The notes below the pieces were generated by a model. The model searched no databases, was not told the origin of the DNA, and saw only the letters and a list, made by a program, of their open reading frames with translations. A DNA stretch of 64,000 nt, taken from Anaerolineae bacterium (lineage in GTDB: Bacteria > Chloroflexota > Anaerolineae > Aggregatilineales > Phototrophicaceae). How positions within the stretch are numbered: the first letter of the stretch is position 1; every line of letters starts with the position of its first letter. The stretch covers positions 1 to 64,000 of the forward strand of contig JAJDUC010000037.1 in NCBI GenBank assembly GCA_022826865.1, read 5' to 3'. The position numbers and the translations under genes were made by a program. Positions 17,037 to 26,097 of this stretch are shown in pieces.

Positions 17037-18337
17037 TTCGCCGCTGGCTGGAAAGCGACATGGGCAGTAACTTGCTCTGGCTGGCGGTTTCGCTCTTGCT
17101 GGCGAGTGGTGTCTGGTACATAGCGGTGACTTCGGCCGACCCGATCGAACAACGCCGCTTCTATAATCGACCGATCCAGTTTGTGCCCAGTCGAACAGCG
17201 GTGATGACAGACGCCGCCGCGCGATCCGCCAATGTGACCATCCAAGGTTCGCAGACGACAGTTTCGTCGCGGCGCGCGGAAGACATTGTCGTTCGCGCCG
17301 ACTTGTCTCGCTTGGGGCCGGGCACGCATAATGTGCCGCTTGTGGCCAGCGTCGCCAGGCCGGAGACCAATGGCTTCCGTCGCCTGGTCACGCATACGCA
17401 GCCATCGCAGGTTACGGTCGAATTGGAATCAACGGCATCGCAGGAAAAGAAGATTCTGGTGGAAGTGTCGGCGTCGCCGCCGATCGGTTTCCGCCATGAT
17501 GAGCCTATTCCAGACATCGACCAAGTCATCGTGAGCGGCGCCGCCAGCCGGGTTTCCCAGGTTGTTGCTGTGCTTGGAGAATTGGACCTGTCGACGAGCC
17601 GCAATCCTATCGCCTTTGACCTGCGCCTTTACGCGGTTGACGCCGATGGCGAGCGCGTTGACGCGGTGGAATTGGAACCGGCCACGGCAACCGTCAATGT
17701 CAAGATCAAGCGGCGCGACGACATCAAGCAGATCGCCGTGCGCCCGAACATTCTCATCGGGACCCAGCCGCAGGGCTACACCTTCTACGATTTCAGTTAT
17801 GATCCGTCGTCCCTGTTCATTAGCGGAGCGCCCGATCAATTGGAGCAAATCGCCGATACCTTGTTCACGGAACCGATCAGTCTGGAAGGGCATCGGGAAG
17901 GGTTTGTTACGACCTTGCCGGTGCGGCTGCCCAACGAAGAACTCTTTGTTATGGGCGGCGACAATAACATCACCGTTTCAATTGAAATCGTGCCGATTAT
18001 CGACTCGCGCCAAATTGATGACATCAGCGTTGAGCATATTGGGCTAGGCGCGGATTACACGATTTCGATCGTGCCGACGACTGTTTCCGCCATCATCACC
18101 GGCCCGGTCGTGCAGGTCGACGCGCTCGCGGCGGCCGACATTCAAGTGATTCTCGACTTGGAAGGACTGGTCCCAGGCGTCTACGATGCGGCGCCGACAA
18201 TCTATATTACGGGCGCGGACTTGAGCGAGGACAACGTCTCGCTGTCGCCGTCCGAGCTCAACGTCGAGATCGCCGTCGCCGAAACGGAGGCGCAAACGAC
18301 CGAAGTTGACGCTTCCGCCGATTCCGCCGCTGGCTGA
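17033..18337 (+). CDS. cdaR: YbbR-domain protein, CdaA partner
   Basis: Membrane-anchored regulator of diadenylate cyclase. The start ATG 17033 overlaps the cdaA stop as ATGA; an in-frame ATG at 16991 would run deep inside cdaA. One N-terminal transmembrane helix (LLWLAVSLLLASGVWYIAV, residues ~11-29) is followed by an extracytoplasmic region of tandem YbbR repeats. These are recognisable from recurring strands such as NVTIQGSQTTV, IVSGAASRVSQV, FISGAPDQLEQI and IITGPVVQVDAL, about four units. The C-terminus is acidic and Ala-rich. Length is 434 aa. Context makes the CdaR assignment strong. Confidence 0.88.
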   Translation: MIRRWLESDMGSNLLWLAVSLLLASGVWYIAVTSADPIEQRRFYNRPIQFVPSRTAVMTDAAARSANVTIQGSQTTVSSRRAEDIVVRADLSRLGPGTHNVPLVASVARPETNGFRRLVTHTQPSQVTVELESTASQEKKILVEVSASPPIGFRHDEPIPDIDQVIVSGAASRVSQVVAVLGELDLSTSRNPIAFDLRLYAVDADGERVDAVELEPATATVNVKIKRRDDIKQIAVRPNILIGTQPQGYTFYDFSYDPSSLFISGAPDQLEQIADTLFTEPISLEGHREGFVTTLPVRLPNEELFVMGGDNNITVSIEIVPIIDSRQIDDISVEHIGLGADYTISIVPTTVSAIITGPVVQVDALAAADIQVILDLEGLVPGVYDAAPTIYITGADLSEDNVSLSPSELNVEIAVAETEAQTTEVDASADSAAG

Positions 18338-18423
18338 TCGGCGCAGCTTTTGTCTACCGCTTCGGCTGCGCGCGCACTACAATTCTCTCGCTACGCAAAT
18401 GAACCTGGGGATAGCGCCTCAAT

Positions 18424-19827
18424 ATGACCAGAAAAGCGGTCGTCGCCCTGGTCGGACGTCCGAATGTCGGCAAAAGCACCCTCTTCAACCGTCTGGTGGG
18501 CGAGCGGCAGGCCGTCACGCATGAGATTCCCGGCACAACTCGGGATCGCCTGCTCGGCGAGTCATTTTGGAACGGCGTGGCTTTTCAGGTCGTCGACACT
18601 GGTGGCATCGAAGTCTACCAGCCGGCCGGGTCCCGTGATGAATCGCCGCTGGCGGAAGGCAGCGCAGACTTCGTCGAAGAGATCATCAGCCAGGCCATGA
18701 TCGCGATCGCGGACGCCGATGTCATCGTGCAGCTCGTTGATGCGCAGTTTGGCGTAACCGCCGCGGATGAAGCCATCGCAGAGATCTTGCGCCGGTCCGA
18801 CCGGCCTGTGTTGGTGGCGGCCAACAAGATCGACGACAAGCGACAAGAACAGGAAGCCTATGACTTTTACCGGCTTGGCCTCGAGGCCGTTGTCGGCATC
18901 AGCGCGATACATGGCTTGGGCGTCGGCGATCTTCTTGATGAGGTGGTGCATGCTTTGGGAAGTCTGGCGGCGGATCTGGCGGACGATGCCGACGATGACC
19001 ATCTCAAAATCGCCATTGTGGGACGGCCGAATGCCGGAAAGAGTACCCTGCTAAACAAACTGATCGGGCATGATCGCGCGATAGTAAGCCCGGTAGCCGG
19101 CACCACGCGCGACGCCATCGATACCGATATCGTCTGGTTTGGCGAAAGGGTCACGCTGATTGATACAGCCGGCATTCGGCGCCGCGGGCGGATTCAGGCG
19201 GGCGTTGAGAAATACAGCGTCATTCGCGCGATGAAAGCCATCGCGCGGGCCGATGTCGTATTGCTGGTGATTGACGCTGAATTGGGCGTGACGGAACAAG
19301 ACGAACACATCGCCGGATACATCATCAACGAATACAAGAGCCTGGTAATTGTGGTCAACAAATGGGACGCCGTCGAAAAAGACGCCCAATCCATGCAAAC
19401 GTTTATGGCGCGCATTCGCGACCGGCTGCATTTCGTCAGTTACGCGCCCATCATATTCATCAGCGCTTTGGAAGGGCAGCGCATTCACCAGGTGCTCGAA
19501 GTGGCGCACCGCGTTTGGGAAGCGCGTTTCTTTCGCATGCCGACCGCTGATATCAATCGGCTGCTGAGACGGGCGGTTGAGAAGCATCCACCGCATGCCA
19601 AAGGCGCCAAGCGGCTGAAATTCTTGTATGCGGCTCAGGTTCGTACCGATCCGCCCGTGATCCTCTTTCACGTCAATGACCCGAAGCAGGTCCATTTTAC
19701 CTACAAGCGATATCTTGAGAATCAGTTCCGACAGGCATACGAATTCGAGGGCACGCCGATCCGCATGAGTTTTCGCGCTCGCGATGAACGCCGCGCCCGT
19801 AAAATGAAACGGGACGGGCCGGAATAG
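18424..19827 (+). CDS. der: Ribosome-assembly GTPase Der (EngA)
   Basis: Essential double-GTPase needed for 50S subunit maturation. The first G domain has GRPNVGKST (~11-19), PGTTRD, DTGG and NKID. The second has GRPNAGKST (~200), AGTTRD, DTAG and NKWD. The C-terminal KH-like domain ends with basic residues (RDERRARKMKRDG). Length 467 aa is typical. The start ATG 18424 gives MTRKAVVALVGRPNVG. It lies 86 bases after cdaR on the same strand. Confidence 0.96.
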   Translation: MTRKAVVALVGRPNVGKSTLFNRLVGERQAVTHEIPGTTRDRLLGESFWNGVAFQVVDTGGIEVYQPAGSRDESPLAEGSADFVEEIISQAMIAIADADVIVQLVDAQFGVTAADEAIAEILRRSDRPVLVAANKIDDKRQEQEAYDFYRLGLEAVVGISAIHGLGVGDLLDEVVHALGSLAADLADDADDDHLKIAIVGRPNAGKSTLLNKLIGHDRAIVSPVAGTTRDAIDTDIVWFGERVTLIDTAGIRRRGRIQAGVEKYSVIRAMKAIARADVVLLVIDAELGVTEQDEHIAGYIINEYKSLVIVVNKWDAVEKDAQSMQTFMARIRDRLHFVSYAPIIFISALEGQRIHQVLEVAHRVWEARFFRMPTADINRLLRRAVEKHPPHAKGAKRLKFLYAAQVRTDPPVILFHVNDPKQVHFTYKRYLENQFRQAYEFEGTPIRMSFRARDERRARKMKRDGPE

Positions 19828-19884
19828 TCCGACTTCTATGTTGGCTCGTAGCGCCTGCGCCGCGCGGGACGGCGACAATATGTA

Positions 19885-19913
19885 TTGCGGCGCCGGGCGC
19901 GCCACCCTATAAT
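19885..19913 (+). promoter_or_regulatory. Sigma70-type promoter for lepB
   Basis: TTGCGG at 19885-19890 and a perfect TATAAT at 19908-19913 are spaced by 17 bases, 57 bases before the lepB start. Confidence 0.7.
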
Positions 19914-19970
19914 GCGCAGCGGATTCGGCGGACACGGGCCAAGTCTGTCGACGTCGCTGAAGGAGGGGGC

Positions 19971-20543
19971 ATGTTTCGCAGTCACACCGTGAGCTTGCCG
20001 CGGCCGAAATTGCGGACGGCATCCCTGCTATACGAGTTGATCAACACTGTCGTATTTGTGATCGCCGTTACCGTCTTCTTCGACCTGGCGATACCGCGCT
20101 CGCTGGTGGATGGTCATAGCATGGAGCCAACCTTCTACGGGCAAGACCGCTTGGTCGTCAGCCGCGTCCACTATTTGCTGGCGGAACCCCAGCGCGGCGA
20201 TATCATCGTCTTCAACTCTTTGGTCCAGCATGAAATGGAGCGCGGCGTCATGTTGATCAAGCGGGTGGTCGGCATGCCGGGCGAGACGGTGGAATTGCGC
20301 AATCAGCAGGTGTATATTGACGGCCAGGCGCTGATGGAACCTTACATCAAGGAGAGTTGCCGGGTATTGCTCTGCATGGATAATTCATGGCAACTCGGCG
20401 CGGATGAATACTTCGTCATGGGTGACAACCGGAACAATAGCCGGGATTCGCGGCGCTTTGACGCGGTGCCCCTTAGCAAGATCGTCGGGCAGGTAATCTT
20501 CCGATATTTCCCGCTCAACGCAATCGGGTTCATCCCGGGCTAG
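19971..20543 (+). CDS. lepB: Signal peptidase I
   Basis: Membrane serine-lysine protease that removes signal peptides from exported proteins. One transmembrane segment (LINTVVFVIAVTVFFDLAI) precedes the catalytic domain on the outer face. Ser50 in GHSMEPT is the nucleophile and Lys97 in LIKRVVGMPGE the general base. The GDNRNNSRDSR box is near residue 150. The ribosome-binding site is very strong (AAGGAGGGGG just before ATG 19971). Length is 190 aa. It is followed after 11 bases by the small zinc-finger gene, which probably shares its transcript. Confidence 0.94.
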   Translation: MFRSHTVSLPRPKLRTASLLYELINTVVFVIAVTVFFDLAIPRSLVDGHSMEPTFYGQDRLVVSRVHYLLAEPQRGDIIVFNSLVQHEMERGVMLIKRVVGMPGETVELRNQQVYIDGQALMEPYIKESCRVLLCMDNSWQLGADEYFVMGDNRNNSRDSRRFDAVPLSKIVGQVIFRYFPLNAIGFIPG

Positions 20544-20554
20544 GCCGTAAATCC

Positions 20555-20809
20555 GTGGAAAACAATAAACGCGGTTATGCCTGTCCTCGCTGCACCGTTG
20601 GGCGCTGTCTGCCGCAAAGGACGACATTTACCGATGTCTACCACGGACAGTTGTTGAGCATTCCCAATCTCCGCGCCTTTGTCTGCGATGTCTGTCATTT
20701 TGTTGAATTCGAGCAAGAGACGATGGAAGCGCTGTGGGACGAACTCTACAGCGAAGCAGCAGCCGATGAGATTCAGCCCGCCGCGCGAAAGCAGAGCAGC
20801 TCCGGCTAA
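20555..20809 (+). CDS. YgiT-type zinc-finger protein
   Basis: An 84-residue protein with two C-x-x-C pairs (Cys10/Cys13 and Cys44/Cys47) and an extra Cys18, around a YHGQLLSIPNLRAFVCDVC segment. This is the pattern of YgiT/MqsA N-terminal zinc fingers. The DNA-binding helix-turn-helix half of MqsA is missing and no MqsR-like toxin is adjacent, so a toxin-antitoxin role is not supported. It starts with GTG at 20555, 11 bases after lepB. Function unknown. Confidence 0.7.
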   Translation: MENNKRGYACPRCTVGRCLPQRTTFTDVYHGQLLSIPNLRAFVCDVCHFVEFEQETMEALWDELYSEAAADEIQPAARKQSSSG

Positions 20810-20874
20810 GGCGAGGGTCGAAGCTGAACTTTCATCCTTGTTTACTTCCGGCCCATCCACACAGGTACCAAGCC

Positions 20875-21591
20875 ATGACCAATAACGAAAGCAATCTGCG
20901 CGAGTTGATCTGCCGCGTCGGCCGCCTGATGCGCCGGCACGGCTATATTGACGGCACAGCCGGCAACATCAGCGCCCGCCTGGACGCCGCCCGTGTTCTA
21001 GCGAGCCCGAGTGGCCTGCCGACCGGATTGCTGTCGCCGGACCAACTCATCGTCGTCAACATGCAAGGCGAGCGCGTTGATGAGCCTACCGCGGCAAACG
21101 CCGATTTGCGCCCTACATCGGAAATCGCCATGCATCTGGAATGCTACCTTCAGCGCGCTGATATCAATGGCGTAGTGCACGCTCATCCGCCGACGGCGGT
21201 CGCGCTAACCTTGGTCGGCTTTGACTTTCAGCAATGCATCATTCCCGAAATGCTGGTGCTCCTGGGTTTGGCGCCGACCGCGCCATATTCCACACCGTCC
21301 AGCCGCGAAAACCGCGACGCCATAGCCGATCTGATTCCCGAGCACGACGCGATCATGCTGTCCAATCATGGCTCGCTGACCGCCGCGAAGACGCTTTGGG
21401 AGGCCTATCTGATGCTGGAATCGCTGGAGCACAATGCGACAATCCTGCATCGGGCGCTGCAATTGAGCAGCGAACTGAAGCCGATCCCGGCCGACAAAAT
21501 TGAGCAACTCTTGGCATACCGCGCGCAGTTCGGCTTGCTTCGCCCGGGCGATCGCGAGCGGTTCCAGCGCTATATCGAGGACCAATTGTAG
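20875..21591 (+). CDS. Class II aldolase/adducin family protein
   Basis: Zinc-dependent aldolase or epimerase of the FucA/AraD family, acting on sugar phosphates. Zinc ligands are the two histidines of VVHAHPPTAVAL and the third in LSNHGSLT. GTAGNISAR (phosphate-binding) and PTSEIAMHLECY (conserved Glu) are present. The 238 aa are normal. The exact substrate cannot be assigned; fuculose-phosphate, ribulose-phosphate and rhamnulose-type substrates are all possible. It is the last GC-rich gene before the AT-rich helicase gene, which begins 30 bases after its stop. Confidence 0.88.
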   Translation: MTNNESNLRELICRVGRLMRRHGYIDGTAGNISARLDAARVLASPSGLPTGLLSPDQLIVVNMQGERVDEPTAANADLRPTSEIAMHLECYLQRADINGVVHAHPPTAVALTLVGFDFQQCIIPEMLVLLGLAPTAPYSTPSSRENRDAIADLIPEHDAIMLSNHGSLTAAKTLWEAYLMLESLEHNATILHRALQLSSELKPIPADKIEQLLAYRAQFGLLRPGDRERFQRYIEDQL

Positions 21592-21620
21592 AGTATGACT
21601 CTGCAGGGCTGCTTCCAATA

Positions 21621-24398
21621 ATGGATAAGCATGTACTTGATCATTGGGATAGGCGCTCACTTGATGCGTTATTGCCGCATTTTCAACGGGCTAAAGTATC
21701 GGTAAAGATTTCTTCTGGCTTTTTTACTGTCAGTGGATTTGATTTGATTCAATCTGCTCTGATTGGAACTAAAACATTCATATTGGTAGGCTATGATGAT
21801 ACACAAAGTGCTAATCTGGTTGGCAAATTACTTGAGGATATTCGCGTTGATTTAATGCGATGGGGACGCGCGAATAGACGCGAAGCGGTCTCTCTACTGG
21901 TAGCCAAACTTAGCAAACAGGAGATATATTTTCGAGAAAATGATGATGAACCTTATGCAGACGCCCGTGTTCGCAAAAATGATCACAGCAAAGTGTATAT
22001 TATTGATGATGAGATGGTTTGGTTAGGCTCCCTAAATCTCACAAACAAGGGTTTAATTGATAATCATGAGTCAAATGGCGCACTTACCGAACCTGAACGT
22101 GTTCAAACATGGGTTAGATTTTTCATGGAGAAATGGGATGCGCCTGACACAAAAGATTTGACCCTGGAACTATTGCAGCGACTTCGTGCTTGGCTAGAAC
22201 TTGCTGACCCATTTCATGTGTACTTGAAGTCAATTCAGGCTCTTGTTCCTCGTGAAGAACCTGAACCGCCACGCAAAGGGTATAAGCTTCCGGCTGATTA
22301 CCAGCGGGTAATCATCAAACGGATTATACGGCAATTAAAGACCTATAAGGGTGCTATGCTCGTTGCTTCAACAGGAATGGGCAAAACAGTAATGGCCACT
22401 GATGTATGTTACAAGTTACATCGAGAACGAATTATCGATTCTGTATTGGTTTTTGCTCCCAAACTTACCCATTTGAATTGGGAGGAGGATTTGGATAATG
22501 CGGGTATTAATCACCAAACTTTTAGTCGCGAAATTCTGGGGCAGAAGCGTAGTTTAGGCAAGGAAGCGAAAAGACTACAACGTTATCTCGATAAACTAGA
22601 TGACCAATACATTATTGTCATTGACGAAAGCCATTATTTTCGGAATGAAAACAAGTCCGGCGGCAAGCAAAAACTTAGCTTTTCACGTGTAATTGAGCGC
22701 GTGAACGAAAGTGGCTGCTACGTACTTCTGTTGACCGCAACACCCTATGCGAAAGGGTTCGAGGATATCAACAATCAATTGAAGCTATTGCCCCATTGTG
22801 GTCCTGAGCGGATGCAAACTACATCTGGGCAATTTGTGCTCTCCGGGATGCAAATGATAAGACATCCCAATGCCTGGGCGATTCCAAGGCATAATTTTCT
22901 TGAGTCATTCCGTCGTTTGGAAGTTGCGACACTTATCAGTACATCATGGGTGGCGAGAAACTTCGGCATACAGGCGGCTGAAGGTGATTATTTGGAGCGG
23001 CCTGACGGAGAAATGTGGATTCCGCACCTTAATTTGCTCAAGGTAAATGTACCACTTCCATTTGAAATGGAGATGAAAAATCTCATCGGCAAAGATTATT
23101 TCAAGCATGTTAAAACGTCTATTCCGACACGCGACGGTGGATTCATCACCACAGAAAGTTCAATAGAAGAAAGAGTGTCTGAAGCATGGTCGAGTTCGCC
23201 GCTGGCTTTGCAAGTAACACTGTTTCAAGTGATGGAAGACAACTACGATGTGAGCTTCAAAGTCCGCCAGGAAAAAAGAAGGGAATCAATTGAGCCCGTC
23301 TTCTCTGAATTGCAAGAAATGAGTTATCAGGACGATCCGAAACTCCAGGCATTAATACAAATAATTTCAAAACATGAGAGTGAAAAAATCATTGTATTTA
23401 CTCTGCGGCATCCGACCGCAACCTACCTAAAGACGGCCATAGAGAGACAATTACCTGACATGTCAACTGCTACACCAATTCAGCAATTAGACCAAATGAA
23501 TTACGCTACGCTTGAAGATGATGCCCTGCAAACGATGATTCAGAAATTTGCTCCAATTTCAAATAATGTAGAACCGCCTTTAGATGCTATTGATATCCTA
23601 ATTCTTACCAATGCGCACAGTACAGGGATTAATTTGCAAGATGCCAATGTAGTAATAAACTACGATCTTGCATGGACACCGGATGTAATCATTCAGCGAG
23701 CCGGCCGTATCATGCGCTTTTGGAAAGAGCCGAGGCAAGTTCACATTTATGCTTTTGTAGGTGTCTTTGAGGAAGATGATCCGATACTTACGTATGAAGC
23801 TAGTGGTGTCTCCAGGCAACTTGCATCTTTAACGGCACGAAGTAACGAGGCGCAGGAAATAATAGAGATCCCGATATTGCCTGAAGATGAGCACCAGCGG
23901 ATCACTTCTTTGGGAAGATTTAGCAGGGTGACGCTAGAAGACTTGGGAGAGTTAGAAGCCACAGAGGTAGAGGATTATTCGGGTGGCTCACCATTCCTCA
24001 AACATATCACCGCTTTGATCCAGAATCAGGATCTTGCAGATGCTCTCAGAGACGATATCAACAGTGCAAAACTATATGATGGTGAGCACGAAATTATTTA
24101 TCTCTTGATCCGCCACCAAGGCGAGTTTGAATGGCTAGTATTCAATGTATCCCTAAATCAACTCGAAGAATGGAGCAATGATAATTTGCTGGAAGCTATT
24201 GCTTGTAATGAAGATGAATCGGTAGCAGTCGTTGATAAAGAAATACTTGAAACCGTCGCTCAATCAATGCGCAACGACTGGTGCCAGCGAAACAATGTAC
24301 ATTCTAGTGAAGTCGAACGAATATGTGCAATGTACCTCAAGCCCAGGATGGTAGAAGATAACCTGAATGATTTGGTAAGAATAGACGCAGTCAATTGA
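21621..24398 (+). CDS. PLD-domain SF2 helicase (putative defence gene, AT-rich)
   Basis: A 925-aa fusion of a phospholipase-D-like nuclease domain and a superfamily 2 helicase. The PLD part (~1-180) has one HKD motif, His122-x-Lys124-x4-Asp129, followed by GSLNLTNKG. The helicase has Walker A STGMGKT (Lys255), a DEAH-type box Asp335-Glu-Ser-His338, LTATP at ~371 and QRAGR at ~691. A C-terminal region (~740-925) matches nothing I know. Composition is clearly foreign: bases 21721-21780 hold 19 G+C of 60, against 36 of 60 at 21181-21240 in the preceding gene. PLD-helicase fusions often occur in phage-defence islands. A repair role is the alternative. Confidence 0.85.
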   Translation: MDKHVLDHWDRRSLDALLPHFQRAKVSVKISSGFFTVSGFDLIQSALIGTKTFILVGYDDTQSANLVGKLLEDIRVDLMRWGRANRREAVSLLVAKLSKQEIYFRENDDEPYADARVRKNDHSKVYIIDDEMVWLGSLNLTNKGLIDNHESNGALTEPERVQTWVRFFMEKWDAPDTKDLTLELLQRLRAWLELADPFHVYLKSIQALVPREEPEPPRKGYKLPADYQRVIIKRIIRQLKTYKGAMLVASTGMGKTVMATDVCYKLHRERIIDSVLVFAPKLTHLNWEEDLDNAGINHQTFSREILGQKRSLGKEAKRLQRYLDKLDDQYIIVIDESHYFRNENKSGGKQKLSFSRVIERVNESGCYVLLLTATPYAKGFEDINNQLKLLPHCGPERMQTTSGQFVLSGMQMIRHPNAWAIPRHNFLESFRRLEVATLISTSWVARNFGIQAAEGDYLERPDGEMWIPHLNLLKVNVPLPFEMEMKNLIGKDYFKHVKTSIPTRDGGFITTESSIEERVSEAWSSSPLALQVTLFQVMEDNYDVSFKVRQEKRRESIEPVFSELQEMSYQDDPKLQALIQIISKHESEKIIVFTLRHPTATYLKTAIERQLPDMSTATPIQQLDQMNYATLEDDALQTMIQKFAPISNNVEPPLDAIDILILTNAHSTGINLQDANVVINYDLAWTPDVIIQRAGRIMRFWKEPRQVHIYAFVGVFEEDDPILTYEASGVSRQLASLTARSNEAQEIIEIPILPEDEHQRITSLGRFSRVTLEDLGELEATEVEDYSGGSPFLKHITALIQNQDLADALRDDINSAKLYDGEHEIIYLLIRHQGEFEWLVFNVSLNQLEEWSNDNLLEAIACNEDESVAVVDKEILETVAQSMRNDWCQRNNVHSSEVERICAMYLKPRMVEDNLNDLVRIDAVN

Positions 24399-24411
24399 CT
24401 TGTATTGGTGT

Positions 24412-24447
24412 GCCGTCAGGAAGTAAATCTTCATACGGCGCATTTTG
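24412..24447 (+). terminator. Possible terminator after the PLD-helicase
   Basis: GCCGT (24412-24416) can pair with ACGGC (24435-24439), with an inner GAAG/CTTC stem, followed by GCATTTTG. The stem is broken and the T-run short. Confidence 0.35.
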
Positions 24448-24505
24448 TCTAGATGATCAGACAACTTCTGCAATTTTACTTTCGTGGATTGTACGCAAAC
24501 AAATC

Positions 24506-24534
24506 TTGACTTTGCTCCGGGTTGGATGTATCCT
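24506..24534 (+). promoter_or_regulatory. Promoter for tRNA-Glu
   Basis: TTGACT at 24506-24511 and TATCCT at 24529-24534 with a 17-base spacer end 16 bases before the tRNA. This is the placement expected for a tRNA promoter. Confidence 0.6.
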
Positions 24535-24550
24535 CCTGCGCGGGCTGGAT

Positions 24551-24623
24551 GGCCCCTTCGTCTAGCGGCCTAGGATGCCACCCTTTCAAGGTGGAGACAC
24601 GGGTTCGAGTCCCGTAGGGGCTA
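24551..24623 (+). tRNA. tRNA-Glu (anticodon TTC)
   Basis: The acceptor stem GGCCCCT pairs with AGGGGCT (one G-U pair), with discriminator A at 24623. The anticodon stem CCACC/GGTGG encloses the loop CTTTCAA with anticodon TTC. The T-arm ACGGG-TTCGAGT-CCCGT is standard. CCA is not encoded (ACA follows). It has its own promoter upstream and a strong terminator downstream. Confidence 0.95.
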
Positions 24624-24646
24624 CAAGAGAGCAGAGTCTGAATGCG

Positions 24647-24673
24647 CCCTTCACCATGCCGGTGAAGGGTTTT
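24647..24673 (+). terminator. Rho-independent terminator of tRNA-Glu
   Basis: A perfect nine-base stem CCCTTCACC/GGTGAAGGG with a five-base loop is followed directly by TTTT. Confidence 0.85.
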
Positions 24674-24733
24674 ATGTTTATGGTGCGCATAGCGTCGGAC
24701 ACGCAAAATCTAGGCAGCATCGTTGGCTGCCAA

Positions 24734-25792
24734 TTAGCTGCGCAAATCGACCGCGAATTTGATTAACTCGTTGGGATCTTCCAGGATGTGCTGGAAGACT
24801 TGCGTCGCATCGTCCAAGCCCTCATAAACTCGGTTGATAAGACCATGCGCTTTCAGTCGGTCCTGCCGCATCATCGACAAGATGGTTTCGCCAACGCGCC
24901 GGTTGTTCCAATGCGGATAATCCCGCGTTTCGTGCCAGCCCCCGCAGCCATTTGGCACGATCATCTGGAGGTTGTTCATATGCCATTCTCTGCCCAGGAA
25001 AAGATGGTGCGCTTCGCCTTGGTAGAAGCCGGCGGAGCAAATTGTCCCATTGAAACGCACGCTGGAGATGGCGGTACTCAAGCCCGGGTAAACGCCGGTC
25101 AACTCGATGCAGATATCGACACCCTTGTTGTCGGTCAAGTCGCGGATGGCTAAGGCGACATCGCCGTCGCTGGGGTCGAGGGTATGGTCCGCCCCATATT
25201 CGCGGGCCATCGCCCGGCGCTGTGGCAAGAAGTCTACGGCGACCAGAGTTTCCGCGCCAGCCGCTTTAGCGATACTCACTGCCAGCAAGCCCAGAGCGCC
25301 CAACCCGATGACAGCGACGCGGTCGCCATAACGAATTCTCGAATCGCGAACGCAGTGAATGGACACTTGCGCCGGCTCCATGCACAGCGCAATCAAAGGC
25401 TCGAGATCGCCCGGGTCCCAGAGCCAGTCTTCATGCACAACATTGGTTTCGCGGATGTCCATCAGCCCGACCACCGTATCGCCGACGGCGAAGCGCGTTA
25501 CGCCCGCGCCCACCGCTTCGACCAGGCCATATCCGCTGGTGCCTGTCCCCCAGGGTGTTTCGAGGCTGGGGCGCTGCCCCCAACCATCGTCATCCGAGTC
25601 TATGAATAGCCTGCGTTCGCCATCATAGCGCTTGCCTTCAAAGTTGCGTCCATCAAACATAGCGAAGGTGGTCCCGTGTTTGCCGGAGGCGATTTCGGTT
25701 CGCACCAGAACTTCCTGCTCGCCAAGCGCGCCATCCTCATATTCCAGGACGCTCGCCTCGTGCATTCCAGTTACTGCTAGCCGCCGTGGCAT
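24734..25792 (-). CDS. Zinc-type medium-chain dehydrogenase
   Basis: A 352-aa MDR-superfamily oxidoreductase, probably acting on a sugar or polyol alcohol with NAD(P). The Rossmann domain contains VIGLGALGLLAVSIAKAAGA. The N-terminal catalytic domain has GYGLVEAVGAGVTRFAVGDTVVG, the usual GroES-like core. The four-cysteine structural zinc lobe is missing, as in several glucose- or sorbitol-dehydrogenase relatives. The start ATG 25792 is preceded by AAAGGA on the minus strand. It is convergent with the tRNA and lies downstream of the BNR-repeat gene on the same strand, so it may belong to the carbohydrate locus. Substrate unknown. Confidence 0.85.
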   Translation of the reverse strand: MPRRLAVTGMHEASVLEYEDGALGEQEVLVRTEIASGKHGTTFAMFDGRNFEGKRYDGERRLFIDSDDDGWGQRPSLETPWGTGTSGYGLVEAVGAGVTRFAVGDTVVGLMDIRETNVVHEDWLWDPGDLEPLIALCMEPAQVSIHCVRDSRIRYGDRVAVIGLGALGLLAVSIAKAAGAETLVAVDFLPQRRAMAREYGADHTLDPSDGDVALAIRDLTDNKGVDICIELTGVYPGLSTAISSVRFNGTICSAGFYQGEAHHLFLGREWHMNNLQMIVPNGCGGWHETRDYPHWNNRRVGETILSMMRQDRLKAHGLINRVYEGLDDATQVFQHILEDPNELIKFAVDLRS

Positions 25793-25928
25793 TGTGTGTA
25801 TTCCTTTCCCATGTTTATGGCGCGGCGGGCCGATCGTTCCCGATCGGCGCAGAACGCCACATGATCATTAAACTGAAGATTATAGAATTTGAAAGCGCAA
25901 AAGCCAAAAAGTCCTCAGGCGAGGTACT

Positions 25929-26094
25929 GTATCAAAGGCGGTTGAGTTTCTTCAAATATCGATGATTTGGTAGGGGCGACTGACGGGCTGTGTCCACGCG
26001 CCCCGGTGAGTCGCCCAATTTCAATTCTGTTTCATCCATCGGGCGATCCGCCGGATCGCCTCTACCAGACTATTTCAACCAAAATGGATACATT
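25929..26094. repeat. Repeat family B, copy 2 (MITE-like)
   Basis: Second copy of the element at 15530-15696, in the same orientation. The central ~60 bases from GGTAGGGGCGAC to GAGTCGCCCAATT are identical apart from the last few positions. The terminus reads TCGCCTCTACC, which together with copy 1 (TCGCCCCTGCC) implies an ancestral perfect inverted repeat. It ends four bases before the stop codon of the BNR-repeat gene. Confidence 0.8.
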
Positions 26095-26097
26095 GCC

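Noticed and set aside
20555-20809. MqsRA toxin-antitoxin pair
   Set aside because: Only a zinc-finger half is present; neither the HTH domain nor a toxin gene is adjacent.
21595-24623. Classic tRNA-site integration of the PLD-helicase gene
   Set aside because: The foreign gene lies on the 5' side of tRNA-Glu, I found no copy of the tRNA 3' end at its left edge, and there is no integrase gene.
24476-24706. Minus-strand 76-codon frame over tRNA-Glu
   Set aside because: It is the antisense of the tRNA and its flanks, a common false ORF.
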